Source: Verrucomicrobiota bacterium (lineage in GTDB: Bacteria; Verrucomicrobiota; Verrucomicrobiia; Limisphaerales; JAFGQR01). Taken from it: 64,000 nt of DNA. Location: positions 21,963-85,962 of the forward strand of contig JAFGQR010000163.1 in assembly GCA_016935555.1 (NCBI GenBank). Reading direction: 5' to 3'. Positions 17,301 through 25,772 of the stretch are shown one piece after another. The translations under genes were made by a program, and so were the position numbers. Within the stretch, counting starts at the first letter, position 1; each line of letters starts with the position of its first letter. The notes under the pieces were generated by a model. It saw nothing but the letters and a program-made list of their open reading frames with translations. It did no database searches and had not been told where the DNA came from.

Positions 17301-20300
17301 GCCGGCGGCCTGGTGCTGGGCGGCACCGGCACCCACCGCACCGTGCGGGTGACGCCCGCCGCCGACCGTTTCGGCGCAGCCACCGTCACCCTGACAGCTC
17401 GCGACCCTCAGGGCGCCCAGAGCACCCGCGCGTTCACCGTCACCGTCTTCTCCGTCAACGAGCCGCCCACGTTGCACCCGCCAGCGGACGTGGTCCTCGA
17501 CGAGGACGCCGGCCCGCAGAACGTCATCCTGACCGGCATCAGCAGCGGCGAGCCCAGCGAAGTGCAAACGCTGGCCGTCAGCGCCGAGTCGAGCGACCCT
17601 GTTCTCCTTCCCTCGCTCACCATCGCCTACACCAGCGCCCACACGAACGGCATCCTCACATTCGGGCCGCGCGCCAACGCCTTCGGCAGCGCGACGATCA
17701 CCGTCACGGTCAACGACGGCGGCCTGAGCAACAACCTCGTCCGACGCACCTTCACCGTCACCGTACGCTCCATCAACGACCTGCCCGCCCTGGCCGGCAT
17801 CCCCAACCAGATCCTCCTCGAAGACACCTCCACCCCCGCCCTCCCGTTCGCGGTCAGCGATGTCGAAACCGCCGCCGACGCGCTGGCCGTCACCGCCACG
17901 GCATCTCCGCCCGGCCTGGTGCCCGGCGCCGGCCTGGTCCTGCAGGGCACCGGCACCAATCGCACCCTGGTCGTCACGCCCGCCCCCGACCAGCACGGCA
18001 CCGCCATGATCACGCTGCGGGCGGCCGACGCCGACCAGGGCGAAACCACCGCGTCGTTCACCCTCACCGTGCTGCCCGTCAACGACCCGCCCACCCTCGA
18101 CCCCATCCCCGACCTCCAACGCGATGAGGACGACGGCCTCCAAACCGTCAGCCTCACCGGCTTGTCCGTCGGCGCCCCGAACGAGCCGGACACCCTGACC
18201 GTGTCGGTTGAAAACGACAACCCGGCCCTGCTCACAGATCTTGTCGCAAGCTACACCTCGCCCGATCCGTCCGGAACCCTCCGCTTTCGCACCGTGACCA
18301 ACGCCCACGGCACCGCCACCCTCACCGTCCGCGTCAACGACGGCGGCGCCTCCAACCAGCTCGTTTCCCAGACGTTCACCGTCGTCGTCCGGTCCGTGAA
18401 CGACCTGCCGATCCTCAGCGCCCTCGGCCCCCAGACCACCGACGAAGACGTGCCGGCCGGCCCCCTGGCCTTCACGGTGGGCGATGTGGAAACCGGCGCC
18501 GCCAGCCTCATCGTCAGCGGCGCCTCGTCGAACCCCGCCCTCGTGCCCCTCTCCGGCCTGAGTTTCGCCGGCACCGGAAGCAACCGCACCCTGGTGGTGC
18601 GCGCCGCCACGAACCAGTTCGGCACGGCCACGCTCACGCTCAAGGTCGCCGACGCCGATCGCGGCGAATCCACAACCGCCTTTCAGCTGACCGTGAACAG
18701 CGTCAACGACCCGCCGGTCATCACCTCCCTGCCGCCCCAAACCACCGACGAAGACCTCACCCTCATGGTGCCGTTCGTCGTCGGCGATGTCGAAACCCCC
18801 GCCGGCGCACTGCGGGTCGGCATCACCAACACAGACCCCGGGTTGCTTCCCGACGCGCAGCTCGTCCTGGCAGGCACCAACTCGAGCCGGACGCTGGCGA
18901 TCACCCCGGCGTTCAACCGGCACGGCACCGCGACGCTCACCCTCTCCGTGCAGGATGAAGGCGGCGCCATGACCGAAACCCGGTTCGCCGTCACGGTGCG
19001 GCCCGTCAACGACCCGCCCACCCTCGACCCGCTCAGCGACCTGACCCTCGACGAGGATTCCCCGGCCCAAACCGTCGCGCTCTCGGGCATCTCGTCCGGC
19101 GCGTCCGACGAAGTCCAGACGCTGGTGCTGAGTGCCGCGACGGCGCAGCCGTGGCTGGTGACCAACCTGGGTGTGACCCACACCCACCCCGCCACCACCG
19201 CCACGCTCCGGTTCGAGCCGGTCCCCAACGCCGACCAGCCTGCGGTCATCACCGTGAGCGTTGACGACGGCGGCGCCTCCAACAATGTCATCCAACGCAG
19301 TTTCACCGTGAACCTGCGGCCCGTCAACGATCCGCCCGCCATCGCCCCCATCGCCCCCCAACTCACCTCCGAAGATCTCCCCGCCGGCCCCATCGCCTTC
19401 ACCGCCGCCGACCTTGAAACCGCCCCCGCCGCCCTGACGCTGTCCGTCAGCTCGTCGAACCCCACCCTGGTCAACAGCCAAAGCGCCGTGTTCGGAGGCG
19501 ACGGCACCAACCGCACCCTCACCCTCACTCCCCTGCGCGATCAAAGCGGCAAGGCCACGCTCACCCTCATTGTCACCGATGCCGGCCTCGCCACCGCCAG
19601 CACCACCTTCGACCTCGTCGTCCTGCCCGTCAACGATCCGCCCGCCATCGCCGGCCTCCACGACCTCTCCATCCCCGAAGACAATCCCCCGGCCGACATC
19701 GCGTTCACGGTCGCCGACATCGAATTCCCCGGCGCGCAGCTGCTTGTCCTGGCCACCTCGTCGAACCCCACCCTGCTCCCCCCCGCGGGCGTCACCGTGG
19801 GCGGCGCGGGAACCAACCGCACCCTCCGCCTCGCCCCTGCGGCCAACCAATACGGCATGGCCACCGTCACCGTCACCGCCACAGACCCCGACGGCGCCAC
19901 CGGCACCGCCCATTTCGATTTCACCGTCACCCCGGTCAACAACACGCCCGTGGTGAGCGGCATTCCCCCGCAAACCGTCCTCGAAGACACTCCGAACGGG
20001 CCGCTGACGTGGCTGGCGGACGACCGGGAAACGGCGGGAGGCGCCCTGAGCATTGTTGCAAGCTCCTCCAACCCGGCCCTGGTGGCCCCCGGCAACATCG
20101 CCGTCAGCGGCACCGGCGCCCTCCGGACCGTCGTCGTCACCCCCATGCCCAACCAGTCCGGTGCCGCCACGATCACCCTCACGGCCAACGACGGCCAGAA
20201 CGGCATCGCCCAAACCCGGTTCCCCATCACCGTCACCCCCGTCAATGATCCCCCCTCCCTCGATCCCCTCCCCAACCTCACCGTTCCCGCCAACAGCGGC

Positions 20301-23243
20301 CCCCAAACCGTCCCCCTCTCCGGCATCAGCCCCGGCGCCCCCGACGAGTCCCAAACGCTGGCCATCACCGCCCTCTCCAGCCAGCCCAACCTCGTGCCGC
20401 AGCCGGCCCTCCAGTACTCCCCCGGCAACACCACCGGCAGCCTGACGTTTGCTCCCGTCGCCGGCGCGTCCGGCACCGCCACCATCACTGTCACCGTCGA
20501 CGACGGCGGCGACGGGCTCAGCACGGTCGTTCGCGCGTTCACGGTGACCGTGACGGCCGTTAGCGGGCCCCCCAGCCTGAGCAATCTCGCGGACCAGACC
20601 CTTCTGGAAGACACGCTCCTCGCGTTGCCCTTCAGCGTCGGCGACTCCGAAACGGATCCTTTGCGACTGACGGTCACCGCCGCGTCGTCCAACCCGGCGC
20701 TTCTGCCCCTCACCCACATCGCCTTCCAGGGCGCGGGCGCCGACCGCTGGGTTCTGCTCCAGCCCGCCTCGAACGCCTGGGGCGCCGCGACGGTCACGCT
20801 GACCGTCAGCGACGGGGTGAATACTGCGTCCGACGCGTTTGACGTCACGGTCGTGCCCGTCAACGATCCGCCCGCCGTGACTCCCGTCAACGACGTGTTG
20901 CGCAGCGAGGGTTTCTCGCTTTTCAGCGTCGGCTTCATCGGTGTCAGCCCCGGCGCCCCCAATGAACCGCAAACCAACACCATCACCGCCACCTCCAGCA
21001 ACCCCAGCCTCGTCGCCGTCGATTCGGTCGTCCACACCCCCGGCGCCAGCAGCGGCACCGTCCGCCTCAACAAGGGAACCACTCCGATCGGCATCGCGGA
21101 AATCACGCTGAGATTGGACGACGGCGGGGCGTCGAACAACGTGGTGCTCAGCAGCTTCCTGGTGTATGTGAAACCCACCACCAACACGCTGCCCACCCTG
21201 TTCGGCCTCACCGCCCGCACCATTGCCGAAGACACCTCCACAGGGCCGCTCGCGTTCACCATCAACGACACCGATACCCCCCCCGACCAGCTGACGCTGA
21301 CTGCCGAATCGTTCGATCCCACCCTGTTCCCGCCCGCCAACATCGTCCTCGGCGGCTCCGGAACCAACCGCACCCTCACCGTCACTCCCGCCCCCAACCG
21401 CCATGGCAGCAACATCGTCCGGATCACCATCGTCGACAGCACCTGCGGCCTCCGCTATGCCAACGTCCCCATCACCGTCACCCCCGTCAACGACCGGCCC
21501 ACCCTCTCCGCCATCACCAACCAAACCGCCACCAGCGGCATCCCCTCCAGCCTCATCCCCTTCACCGTCACCGACCTCGAAACCCATCCCGACCAGCTCG
21601 CCGTCACCGCCACCTCCGCCCACCCCGCCCTCGTGCCCCAAGCCAACATCGTTCTGGGCGGCAGCGGGACGAACCGCGCCCTGCGCATCACCCCGGCCGC
21701 CGGCCAAACCGGCAACGCCACTCTCACCGTCACCGCCCGGGACGGCACCCTGGGGAGCACCCAGACTTTTGTGCTCACGGTCACCGCCCCCAATACCCCG
21801 CCCACTCTCAGCGACATCGCCGACCAAACCACCGCCACCGGCACCCCCACCCCCGCGCTCGCCTTCACCATCGCCGACGCCGAAACCCCCGCCGCCGACC
21901 TCACGCTCTCCGCAGCTTGCTCCAACCCGCTCCTCATCCCCACCCGGCAGATTGTCTTCGGCGGCAGCGGCAACGCCCGCACCGTCACCGTCACCCCCGT
22001 CGCCGGCCAGATCGGCACCGCCAACATCACCATCACCGTCAGCGACGCCGGCGGCGCCACCGCCAGCGACAGTTTCCTGGTGACCGTCAGCGCCCTCAAC
22101 CACGCCCCCACCCTCGCCCCCCTCGCCAACCTCAACCTCACCCCAAACGCCGGCCCCCAAACCGTCAGCCTGACCGGCATCGGCGTCGGTTCGTCCGACC
22201 AGAACCAGACGCTGTTCATCGTGGCCAGCTCCGGCAATCCCGCCCTCGTGCCGCACCCCGCCGTCACTTACACCAGCCCCGATCCCGCCGGCACCCTTGT
22301 GCTGCACCCCGTCCCCGGCGCCAGCGGCATCGCCGTCATCACCGTGACGGTCAATGACAGCCAGCCGCAGAACACCACCGCCACCCGCACGTTCACCGTC
22401 CGCGTCAACGGCGCGCCCACGCTGGCCATCACCCCGCTGCTCATCGTCGACGAGGACACCGCCGTGCCCGCCATCCCGTTCACCCTCGGCGATCCCGAGA
22501 GCCCGCTCGCCAGCCTTCAGGTCAGCGCCACCTCCTCCAACCCTGCCCTGCTCCCCGACACGCGCCTGGTCCTGGCCGGCACCGGCGCCAGCCGCACCCT
22601 GAGCGTCACGCCGCTGCCTGACCAGTTTGGCAGCACATTCGTCCGGCTCGTGGTGGCCGACGACACCGGCCTGGCCTGCACCAACGGGGTTTATCTGTTC
22701 GTGCGCTCCGTCGACGACCTGCCCACACTCGACCCCATCAGCGCCCAAGTCGCCTACCTCGACGTGGGCACCCTCACCGTGCCGCTCACCGGATGCAGCG
22801 CCGGCCCCGCCGAACTCGGCCAGGTCCTGCGCCTCCACGCCAGCTCCGACAACCCAGCCGTCGTTCCCCACCCTTCCGTTCTCTACACCAGCCCCCAACC
22901 CGCCGGCCAACTCATCCTCACCCCGGCCGCCCAAGGCACCGCCACCATCACCGTCACCGCCGACGACGGCGACCTTCTCAGCCACGCCATCACCCGCGCC
23001 TTCACCGTGACCGTCACCACCACCCCCGTGCGCCTGACCCTCCGGCGTGACGCCTCCACTGTCGTCGTCTCCTGGCCCTACCCCGCCCCCGGCTACATCC
23101 TCGAACGGTCCTACGCCCATACCTCCCCCTGGACTTGGGCCGCGGTTCCCGACGCCGCCGCCGTGTCCGGCAACCAACAGTCCGTCACCCTCCCCGCCAC
23201 CGGCCGCATGGAACTCTACCGGCTCAGGAAAAGCGTTCCCTGA
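11382..23243 (+). CDS. giant secreted repeat protein 2 (3,953 aa)
   Basis: Starts at an ATG followed by a basic stretch and a hydrophobic LALALLAAASPAPPLRA signal-like segment. About residues 110-570 form an unassigned domain that may be a beta-propeller (RLLFDPHAQRWIFTANANLG; SFAFPSIAVNRDDDILVGYTR). Two DUF11 units with paired Cys follow (about nt 13100-13820), then 29 cadherin-like repeats to about 23025, and a 71-aa C-terminal domain (VVVSWPYPAPGYILERS ... MELYRLRKSVP) of the kind common on secreted Verrucomicrobia proteins. Repeat 10 is interrupted by a permuted copy of that domain. It has the same repeat classes as the preceding giant gene, so the two are probably paralogues used together at the cell surface. 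No catalytic motif was recognised; cleavage, anchoring and ligand are unknown. Confidence 0.9.
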   Translation: MNRRLPARSVRTCAANRRGACPVPIRLALALLAAASPAPPLRADILPVPVHVTAADTVPFSELATRAASSPRPAGKYAASAAAESDGALPPEDGQAAPARVASAPAPLQELESPMPNANFAALLDDGTAFTPDIAAAVGVQHLMVALNSQVRIQDRQGHALSTVTLDGFWAGLTNAVLTNLFCSEPRLLFDPHAQRWIFTANANLGTNNAGVLLAVSGTPDPTGTWHRRFIATTNVVVTPATPPATNTIELYAERPTPAFNKDWIVVQANLYYRTDDTLWASAVYVFNKTNLYAGGTLSPLRFEFVDPVEGLLDINHVPAAAYDAAASSLYFVQVWAGNYQEYGYLRIYSLEHSPTNTPFLKTTDATGDPGPFAETWYAWDSGPPAGVTNLAPQWNSPHRIDAGDDRIQNVVYRRGLLYAVHTVFLPTNAPTHTALQWYVITPGLGESLVTRFDAGVADPEGRSFAFPSIAVNRDDDILVGYTRFDSNHYPCAGYVFQGRKDPPETQRGDIIYRYGEAPYYVPDCYGVNLWGAYSASITDPVNDTDLWTVQQYAELPAPQGSRWGTWWARVSPDVDLALAASVAPDPVYAGNPLTCTLTVTNLEPNRASGVVLSNRLPPGAVFVSGTVPGGACALTNDSVICDLGMLDTGQSRAATIVILPFTQGLMSNAVSVAANGRDLNPTNNTATSVTTVLESADLALLGSDDPDPVGVGQDLVYALTVTNQGPFASVGVWLTNILPSGVTLVSSVASQGACTLSGTTLKCSLGPINSNRTATVTLVLRPTTAGTLTHRARVAAGTFDYNPANNSVTNTTRAHHLPTLSAIGPRTMSEDTVLGPLAFTVSDAETPAASLTVTAASSNPALVSPEGLGLGGSGPSRTLTLTPLPDQFGTATITLTVADLDQGIATHSFLLTVTNVNDPPSINSLPDQTILEDMPMPVTLLMLADLETPVDSLFLAATSTNTTLVPPTNIAFLGTGASRILSVKPAPNQHGTARITVTVADGGLEVSTSFVLTVLPVNDPPFVTVNTNLTLDEDTSTGPLPLTLSDDDTPASNLVVHIRSSLPWLVGTSEIVLAGTGTNRTLTLTPVPNEAWWEPAQITLAVSDATPLTNTVILFVTVNPVDDPPTLNPIPPRSLTEDDPLQTVPLGGIGTGAWNEDQTLTVTAVSGNTRVVPAVHVDYSSPNPTGTLSFTPLPDASGIAAITVTVADGGLAGNTVVRTFNVIVTPVNDAPTLDPLGELDVLEDSGVIRLPLSGVSTGATNEFQTLVVTTASSAPAIVPPPTVSYVSPNPSGQLNVSPATNAAGTAVLTVTVNDGGSSNNLVTRSFPVTVRPVNDPPTIHPVGDRTVSEDFGDYQVELAGLSGGPPDESQALTLTALSDKPNLVSHPVVLYTNPAATAILRFTSLTNQAGLATLTLTLQDDGASNSITTHTFTLAVNPVNDPPTLNPIGPFSIDEDSGGLNVPFAGVSSGAPNEKQELTVTALSSNPAILPHPAVTYTSPNPGGSLHLRPLTNAFGNVTITVTVRDDGSGTHSTSRSFEVNVRSVNDPPAISQVPDATLLEDGVTDPLPFTVSDVETAPAGLTLSADSSNQELVSRDDIVLAGTGVQRSVTVRPRPNQFGSAQISLIVFDADGGYAITEFGVNVQSVNDPPWTAPVPDQTMREDGVLSGVPLTVLDDDVPASPFTLTATASNLILLPPGSLVLGGTGTNRTLRIQPAPGKYGEATIVVGVNDGITNVTRAFTLTVLPNNRSPVMTALGPQTTAEDLPLGPLAFDIGDRETPAGDLRLTASSSNPDLIPAAGIVFGGSGSNRTVTLHPVTNQFGTAFVTLGVEDAHFVWTPVPMVPTVESNRQCVLWPASEPLEVFRLTGIESAPPPPPLRIEPAGPHVKISWPHPAPDCVLERALHVAGRARVTFLLTVTPVNDAPLISIVPDAVIPEDGSTGDLPFTLEDVESPVTNLVLTVASSDPGLVPAGGLVLGGTGTHRTVRVTPAADRFGAATVTLTARDPQGAQSTRAFTVTVFSVNEPPTLHPPADVVLDEDAGPQNVILTGISSGEPSEVQTLAVSAESSDPVLLPSLTIAYTSAHTNGILTFGPRANAFGSATITVTVNDGGLSNNLVRRTFTVTVRSINDLPALAGIPNQILLEDTSTPALPFAVSDVETAADALAVTATASPPGLVPGAGLVLQGTGTNRTLVVTPAPDQHGTAMITLRAADADQGETTASFTLTVLPVNDPPTLDPIPDLQRDEDDGLQTVSLTGLSVGAPNEPDTLTVSVENDNPALLTDLVASYTSPDPSGTLRFRTVTNAHGTATLTVRVNDGGASNQLVSQTFTVVVRSVNDLPILSALGPQTTDEDVPAGPLAFTVGDVETGAASLIVSGASSNPALVPLSGLSFAGTGSNRTLVVRAATNQFGTATLTLKVADADRGESTTAFQLTVNSVNDPPVITSLPPQTTDEDLTLMVPFVVGDVETPAGALRVGITNTDPGLLPDAQLVLAGTNSSRTLAITPAFNRHGTATLTLSVQDEGGAMTETRFAVTVRPVNDPPTLDPLSDLTLDEDSPAQTVALSGISSGASDEVQTLVLSAATAQPWLVTNLGVTHTHPATTATLRFEPVPNADQPAVITVSVDDGGASNNVIQRSFTVNLRPVNDPPAIAPIAPQLTSEDLPAGPIAFTAADLETAPAALTLSVSSSNPTLVNSQSAVFGGDGTNRTLTLTPLRDQSGKATLTLIVTDAGLATASTTFDLVVLPVNDPPAIAGLHDLSIPEDNPPADIAFTVADIEFPGAQLLVLATSSNPTLLPPAGVTVGGAGTNRTLRLAPAANQYGMATVTVTATDPDGATGTAHFDFTVTPVNNTPVVSGIPPQTVLEDTPNGPLTWLADDRETAGGALSIVASSSNPALVAPGNIAVSGTGALRTVVVTPMPNQSGAATITLTANDGQNGIAQTRFPITVTPVNDPPSLDPLPNLTVPANSGPQTVPLSGISPGAPDESQTLAITALSSQPNLVPQPALQYSPGNTTGSLTFAPVAGASGTATITVTVDDGGDGLSTVVRAFTVTVTAVSGPPSLSNLADQTLLEDTLLALPFSVGDSETDPLRLTVTAASSNPALLPLTHIAFQGAGADRWVLLQPASNAWGAATVTLTVSDGVNTASDAFDVTVVPVNDPPAVTPVNDVLRSEGFSLFSVGFIGVSPGAPNEPQTNTITATSSNPSLVAVDSVVHTPGASSGTVRLNKGTTPIGIAEITLRLDDGGASNNVVLSSFLVYVKPTTNTLPTLFGLTARTIAEDTSTGPLAFTINDTDTPPDQLTLTAESFDPTLFPPANIVLGGSGTNRTLTVTPAPNRHGSNIVRITIVDSTCGLRYANVPITVTPVNDRPTLSAITNQTATSGIPSSLIPFTVTDLETHPDQLAVTATSAHPALVPQANIVLGGSGTNRALRITPAAGQTGNATLTVTARDGTLGSTQTFVLTVTAPNTPPTLSDIADQTTATGTPTPALAFTIADAETPAADLTLSAACSNPLLIPTRQIVFGGSGNARTVTVTPVAGQIGTANITITVSDAGGATASDSFLVTVSALNHAPTLAPLANLNLTPNAGPQTVSLTGIGVGSSDQNQTLFIVASSGNPALVPHPAVTYTSPDPAGTLVLHPVPGASGIAVITVTVNDSQPQNTTATRTFTVRVNGAPTLAITPLLIVDEDTAVPAIPFTLGDPESPLASLQVSATSSNPALLPDTRLVLAGTGASRTLSVTPLPDQFGSTFVRLVVADDTGLACTNGVYLFVRSVDDLPTLDPISAQVAYLDVGTLTVPLTGCSAGPAELGQVLRLHASSDNPAVVPHPSVLYTSPQPAGQLILTPAAQGTATITVTADDGDLLSHAITRAFTVTVTTTPVRLTLRRDASTVVVSWPYPAPGYILERSYAHTSPWTWAAVPDAAAVSGNQQSVTLPATGRMELYRLRKSVP
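13836..23025 (+). repeat. 29 cadherin-like protein repeats of giant protein 2
   Basis: Class A and class B repeats as in giant protein 1. I count 11 class B copies (repeats 4-7, 12, 14, 17, 21, 23, 27, 29), including a run of four in a row. Conserved features are ED near the start, SSNP.L in the middle and PVNDPP at the end of each unit. Such repeats usually bind calcium or form rigid stalks; that is family knowledge, not shown here. Confidence 0.8.
16896..17111 (+). other. circularly permuted copy of the C-terminal domain inserted in repeat 10
   Basis: Between GVEDAHFV and RARVTFLLTV, where other repeats run straight on, there are 72 extra residues. The first half (TPVPMVPTVESNRQCVLWP ... 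PLEVFRLTGIES) matches the second half of the protein's C-terminal domain (WAAVPDAAAVSGNQQSVTLP ... RMELYRLRKSVP). The second half (LRIEPAGPHVKISWPHPAPD ... VLERALHVAG) matches its first half (VRLTLRRDASTVVVSWPYPAPG ... ILERSYAH). The order is swapped and the reading frame is kept. Confidence 0.7.
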
Positions 23244-23397
23244 AACACGGGCGGCGCCTTCCGGATCCGGCCCCGCCCGCACCGGGGCGGAAGGGCGCGC
23301 GTGGCGGGGAAACGGTTCCGGGATCGTCCTGGCGCCGGCATCGGCGCGCCCCTCCGGGCATGCGCGGGCGTTCGGCGGTTTCTGGTGAACGCGGCGC

Positions 23398-25713
23398 TCA
23401 GGCGGGCGCCGGCGCAGGAGACCTGCGGGATCTGGCCGGGGCGTCCAGGGCGTCGCGGACCACCTGGGCCAGCGTTTCCGGCGCATACGGCTTTTGAAGG
23501 AAGCTGCAGCCTTCGGCCACGAGGCCGTCGGGGCTGAAGGCGTCGAGACTGTAGCCGCTGGTGTAGATGACTTTGAGGTCGGGTTTCTCAGCCAGCGCGT
23601 GCTGGGCGAGTTCGCGTCCGGAGATGCCCATGGGCATCATGACGTCGGTCAGAAGAAGATCGATGCGCTCCTTGGCGGACGGCCAGAGGCCGAGGGCGTC
23701 GACGCCGTTGGCGGCCTCGAGGACGGTGTAGCCCTTGTGTTCGAGGATTTCCCGGACCAGTTCGCGGAGCGCCGGCTCGTCCTCGACCACCAGCACGGTC
23801 TCGCGACCGCCCGGCGCGCGGACGGGGCTGACGTCCTTGGCCATGAGAGGCGCCTTGGACTTGATGGGGATGAACACGTGAAAGGCGGTGCCCTTGTCCA
23901 GTTCGCTCTCCACTTCGACCCACCCCTGGTGCTGCTTGACAATCCCATACACCGTCGCCAGCCCCAGACCGGTTCCCTTGCCGATTTCCTTGGTCGTGAA
24001 GAAGGGCTCGAAAATCCGGCTCATGGTTTTCGGGGGCATGCCCACGCCCGTGTCGGTCACGGTCAGACGCACAAAGGCGCCCGGACGCGCCTCCGTGCGG
24101 TTTTGGACATGGGCGTCGTCCAGGGTGACGGCGTCGGTGGCGATTGTCAGGCGGCCCCCGTGCGGCATGGCATCCTTGGAGTTCACCGCGAAATTCACCA
24201 GCACCTGCTCGAGCATCCCGGGATCCCCATACACGGCCGGCAGATGCTCGTGAAGGTCGCGCTCGAGAACGATCGACTCGCCCAGCAGGGTGCGCAGCAT
24301 TTTGGTAACGTTGTTGATCACGTCGTTCAAGTCGAGCAGATGCGGCTGCATGACCTGCTTGCGGCTGAACATCAGCAGCTGGCGCGTCAGGTTCGCCGCC
24401 CGCTCCGCCGCCATCGTGATCTGCCGGGCCGAGTCGCGGACCTCGCCCGCCAGGGCGGGATCGGACTGGAGGAGGCCGGAGTGGCCCTGGATGATCGTCA
24501 GGATGTTGTTGAAATCGTGGGCCACACCCGCCGCCAGCTGCCCCACCGACTCCATCTTCTGAATCTGGCGCAGCTGGTTCTCCAGGTTGAGCCGCTCCGT
24601 AATGTCCTCGGCGTAACAGTGCACCACCTGCGCCCCCAAAATCGGGAACAACGACCACGACAGCGTGCGTCCGCCCACGGTGTTCTGCAGCCGCAGCCTG
24701 CTCTGCCCCGTCGACAAACACATCTTCACCGTCGCCGACACGTTCAACGGCAGGATCGCCTGCGGATGCTGCCGCTTCAGCGCGCGAGCCATGTTCAGCG
24801 CCGCATCGTTGAAATACGTCAGCGAACCGTCCGCCGCGAACTCCAACACCGGGTTGGGGTTGTAGCGGGGAAAGGCCGCCAGCTTGCGGATCTCCTTCTC
24901 CGCCCGCTTGCGCTCGCTCAGGTCGCGGGAGATGATCAACGCCCGCTGCGGCCGGCCGTTCTCCTCGTAGATGTAGTTGACGGCGGACTCGAACACGAGC
25001 CAGTGCCCCTCGCGATGCCGAAAACGCAGCTCCGCCTGCCGGCTGGCATGAAAAAACCGCGCTTCGTCCAGCGTCTCGTGCAGGAGCGGCGCGTCATCGG
25101 GATGAATGTGCGCAAGGCAGTCCTGCTGCAAAAGGCTCTGGGGCTCGTGGCCCAGAACGGCCTGGTGCGAGGGGCTGACATACAAAAAGCGGAAATCCAA
25201 ATCCACCAGGCAGATCAGGTCGCGCGTGTTCTCCGTGATCAGCCGGAACTGCTCCTGGCTCCGTCGAAACGCCGCCTCCGTCGCCAGCCGCCCCCGTTCC
25301 GCCCGGGCCTTCCGACACACACGGTGCACCGCCGCAGGCAACAAACGCAGGGACGACTTCAGAATGTAATCCTCCGCCCCCTCCCGCATGCACTCGACCG
25401 CCGCCTCCTCGGAATGCGCCTCGGTGACAAGGATCAGCGGCACGAGCCGCGGCCGCGCCCGCAGCAGCCGCAGCGCCTCCAGCGCGCTGAACCGCGGCAG
25501 GCTGTAGTCCGCCAACACCAGGTCCGGATCGAACTCGTCCAGCGCCCGCACGTAGTCGTCGCGCCCCTCCACGCGCAGACTCACAAATGCCAGCTCGGCC
25601 CGCCGCAACTCGCGCTCGATCACCCCGGCGTCCTCGGGGGCGTCTTCCAATAACAGCAGCTTCAGCGGGGCGATCCCGGGCGATTCCCCGGATTCGACAA
25701 CGGCAGTGTTCAT
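23398..25713 (-). CDS. hybrid sensor histidine kinase, REC-PAS-PAS-HisKA-HATPase-REC
   Basis: The track ORF begins at 26109 inside the peroxiredoxin gene; I start at the ATG at 25713 (MNTAVVESGE), giving 771 aa. Residues about 17-135 are a receiver domain with likely phospho-acceptor Asp69 (LVLADYSLP) and Lys119. PAS domains lie at about 150-270 and 285-375. The dimerisation and phosphoacceptor helix has His399 (GVAHDFNNIL). The ATPase domain shows an N box (VNFAVNSKDAMPHGG), DTGVGMPP and GKGTGLGLATVYGIV. A second receiver (VLVVEDEPAL ... LLTDVMMP ... FLQKPY) ends the protein. No membrane segment is visible, so it is probably cytosolic with an unknown PAS signal. No output regulator is adjacent. 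It lies 59 bp downstream of the peroxiredoxin on the same strand and may share its transcript. Confidence 0.9.
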   Translation of the reverse strand: MNTAVVESGESPGIAPLKLLLLEDAPEDAGVIERELRRAELAFVSLRVEGRDDYVRALDEFDPDLVLADYSLPRFSALEALRLLRARPRLVPLILVTEAHSEEAAVECMREGAEDYILKSSLRLLPAAVHRVCRKARAERGRLATEAAFRRSQEQFRLITENTRDLICLVDLDFRFLYVSPSHQAVLGHEPQSLLQQDCLAHIHPDDAPLLHETLDEARFFHASRQAELRFRHREGHWLVFESAVNYIYEENGRPQRALIISRDLSERKRAEKEIRKLAAFPRYNPNPVLEFAADGSLTYFNDAALNMARALKRQHPQAILPLNVSATVKMCLSTGQSRLRLQNTVGGRTLSWSLFPILGAQVVHCYAEDITERLNLENQLRQIQKMESVGQLAAGVAHDFNNILTIIQGHSGLLQSDPALAGEVRDSARQITMAAERAANLTRQLLMFSRKQVMQPHLLDLNDVINNVTKMLRTLLGESIVLERDLHEHLPAVYGDPGMLEQVLVNFAVNSKDAMPHGGRLTIATDAVTLDDAHVQNRTEARPGAFVRLTVTDTGVGMPPKTMSRIFEPFFTTKEIGKGTGLGLATVYGIVKQHQGWVEVESELDKGTAFHVFIPIKSKAPLMAKDVSPVRAPGGRETVLVVEDEPALRELVREILEHKGYTVLEAANGVDALGLWPSAKERIDLLLTDVMMPMGISGRELAQHALAEKPDLKVIYTSGYSLDAFSPDGLVAEGCSFLQKPYAPETLAQVVRDALDAPARSRRSPAPAPA

Positions 25714-25772
25714 GATCGCTTGCGGCAAACGCGCATCGCGCCCGGAGTTGCCGGCCTGGGAACCGGGCGTGG

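Noticed and set aside
11370-23486. 4,038-aa open reading frame antisense to giant gene 2
   Set aside because: It has no domain or signal peptide, is Gly/Asp/Arg-biased low-complexity sequence, and exactly mirrors the repeat gene. High GC with C/G-ending codons removes antisense stops, so its length is a composition effect.
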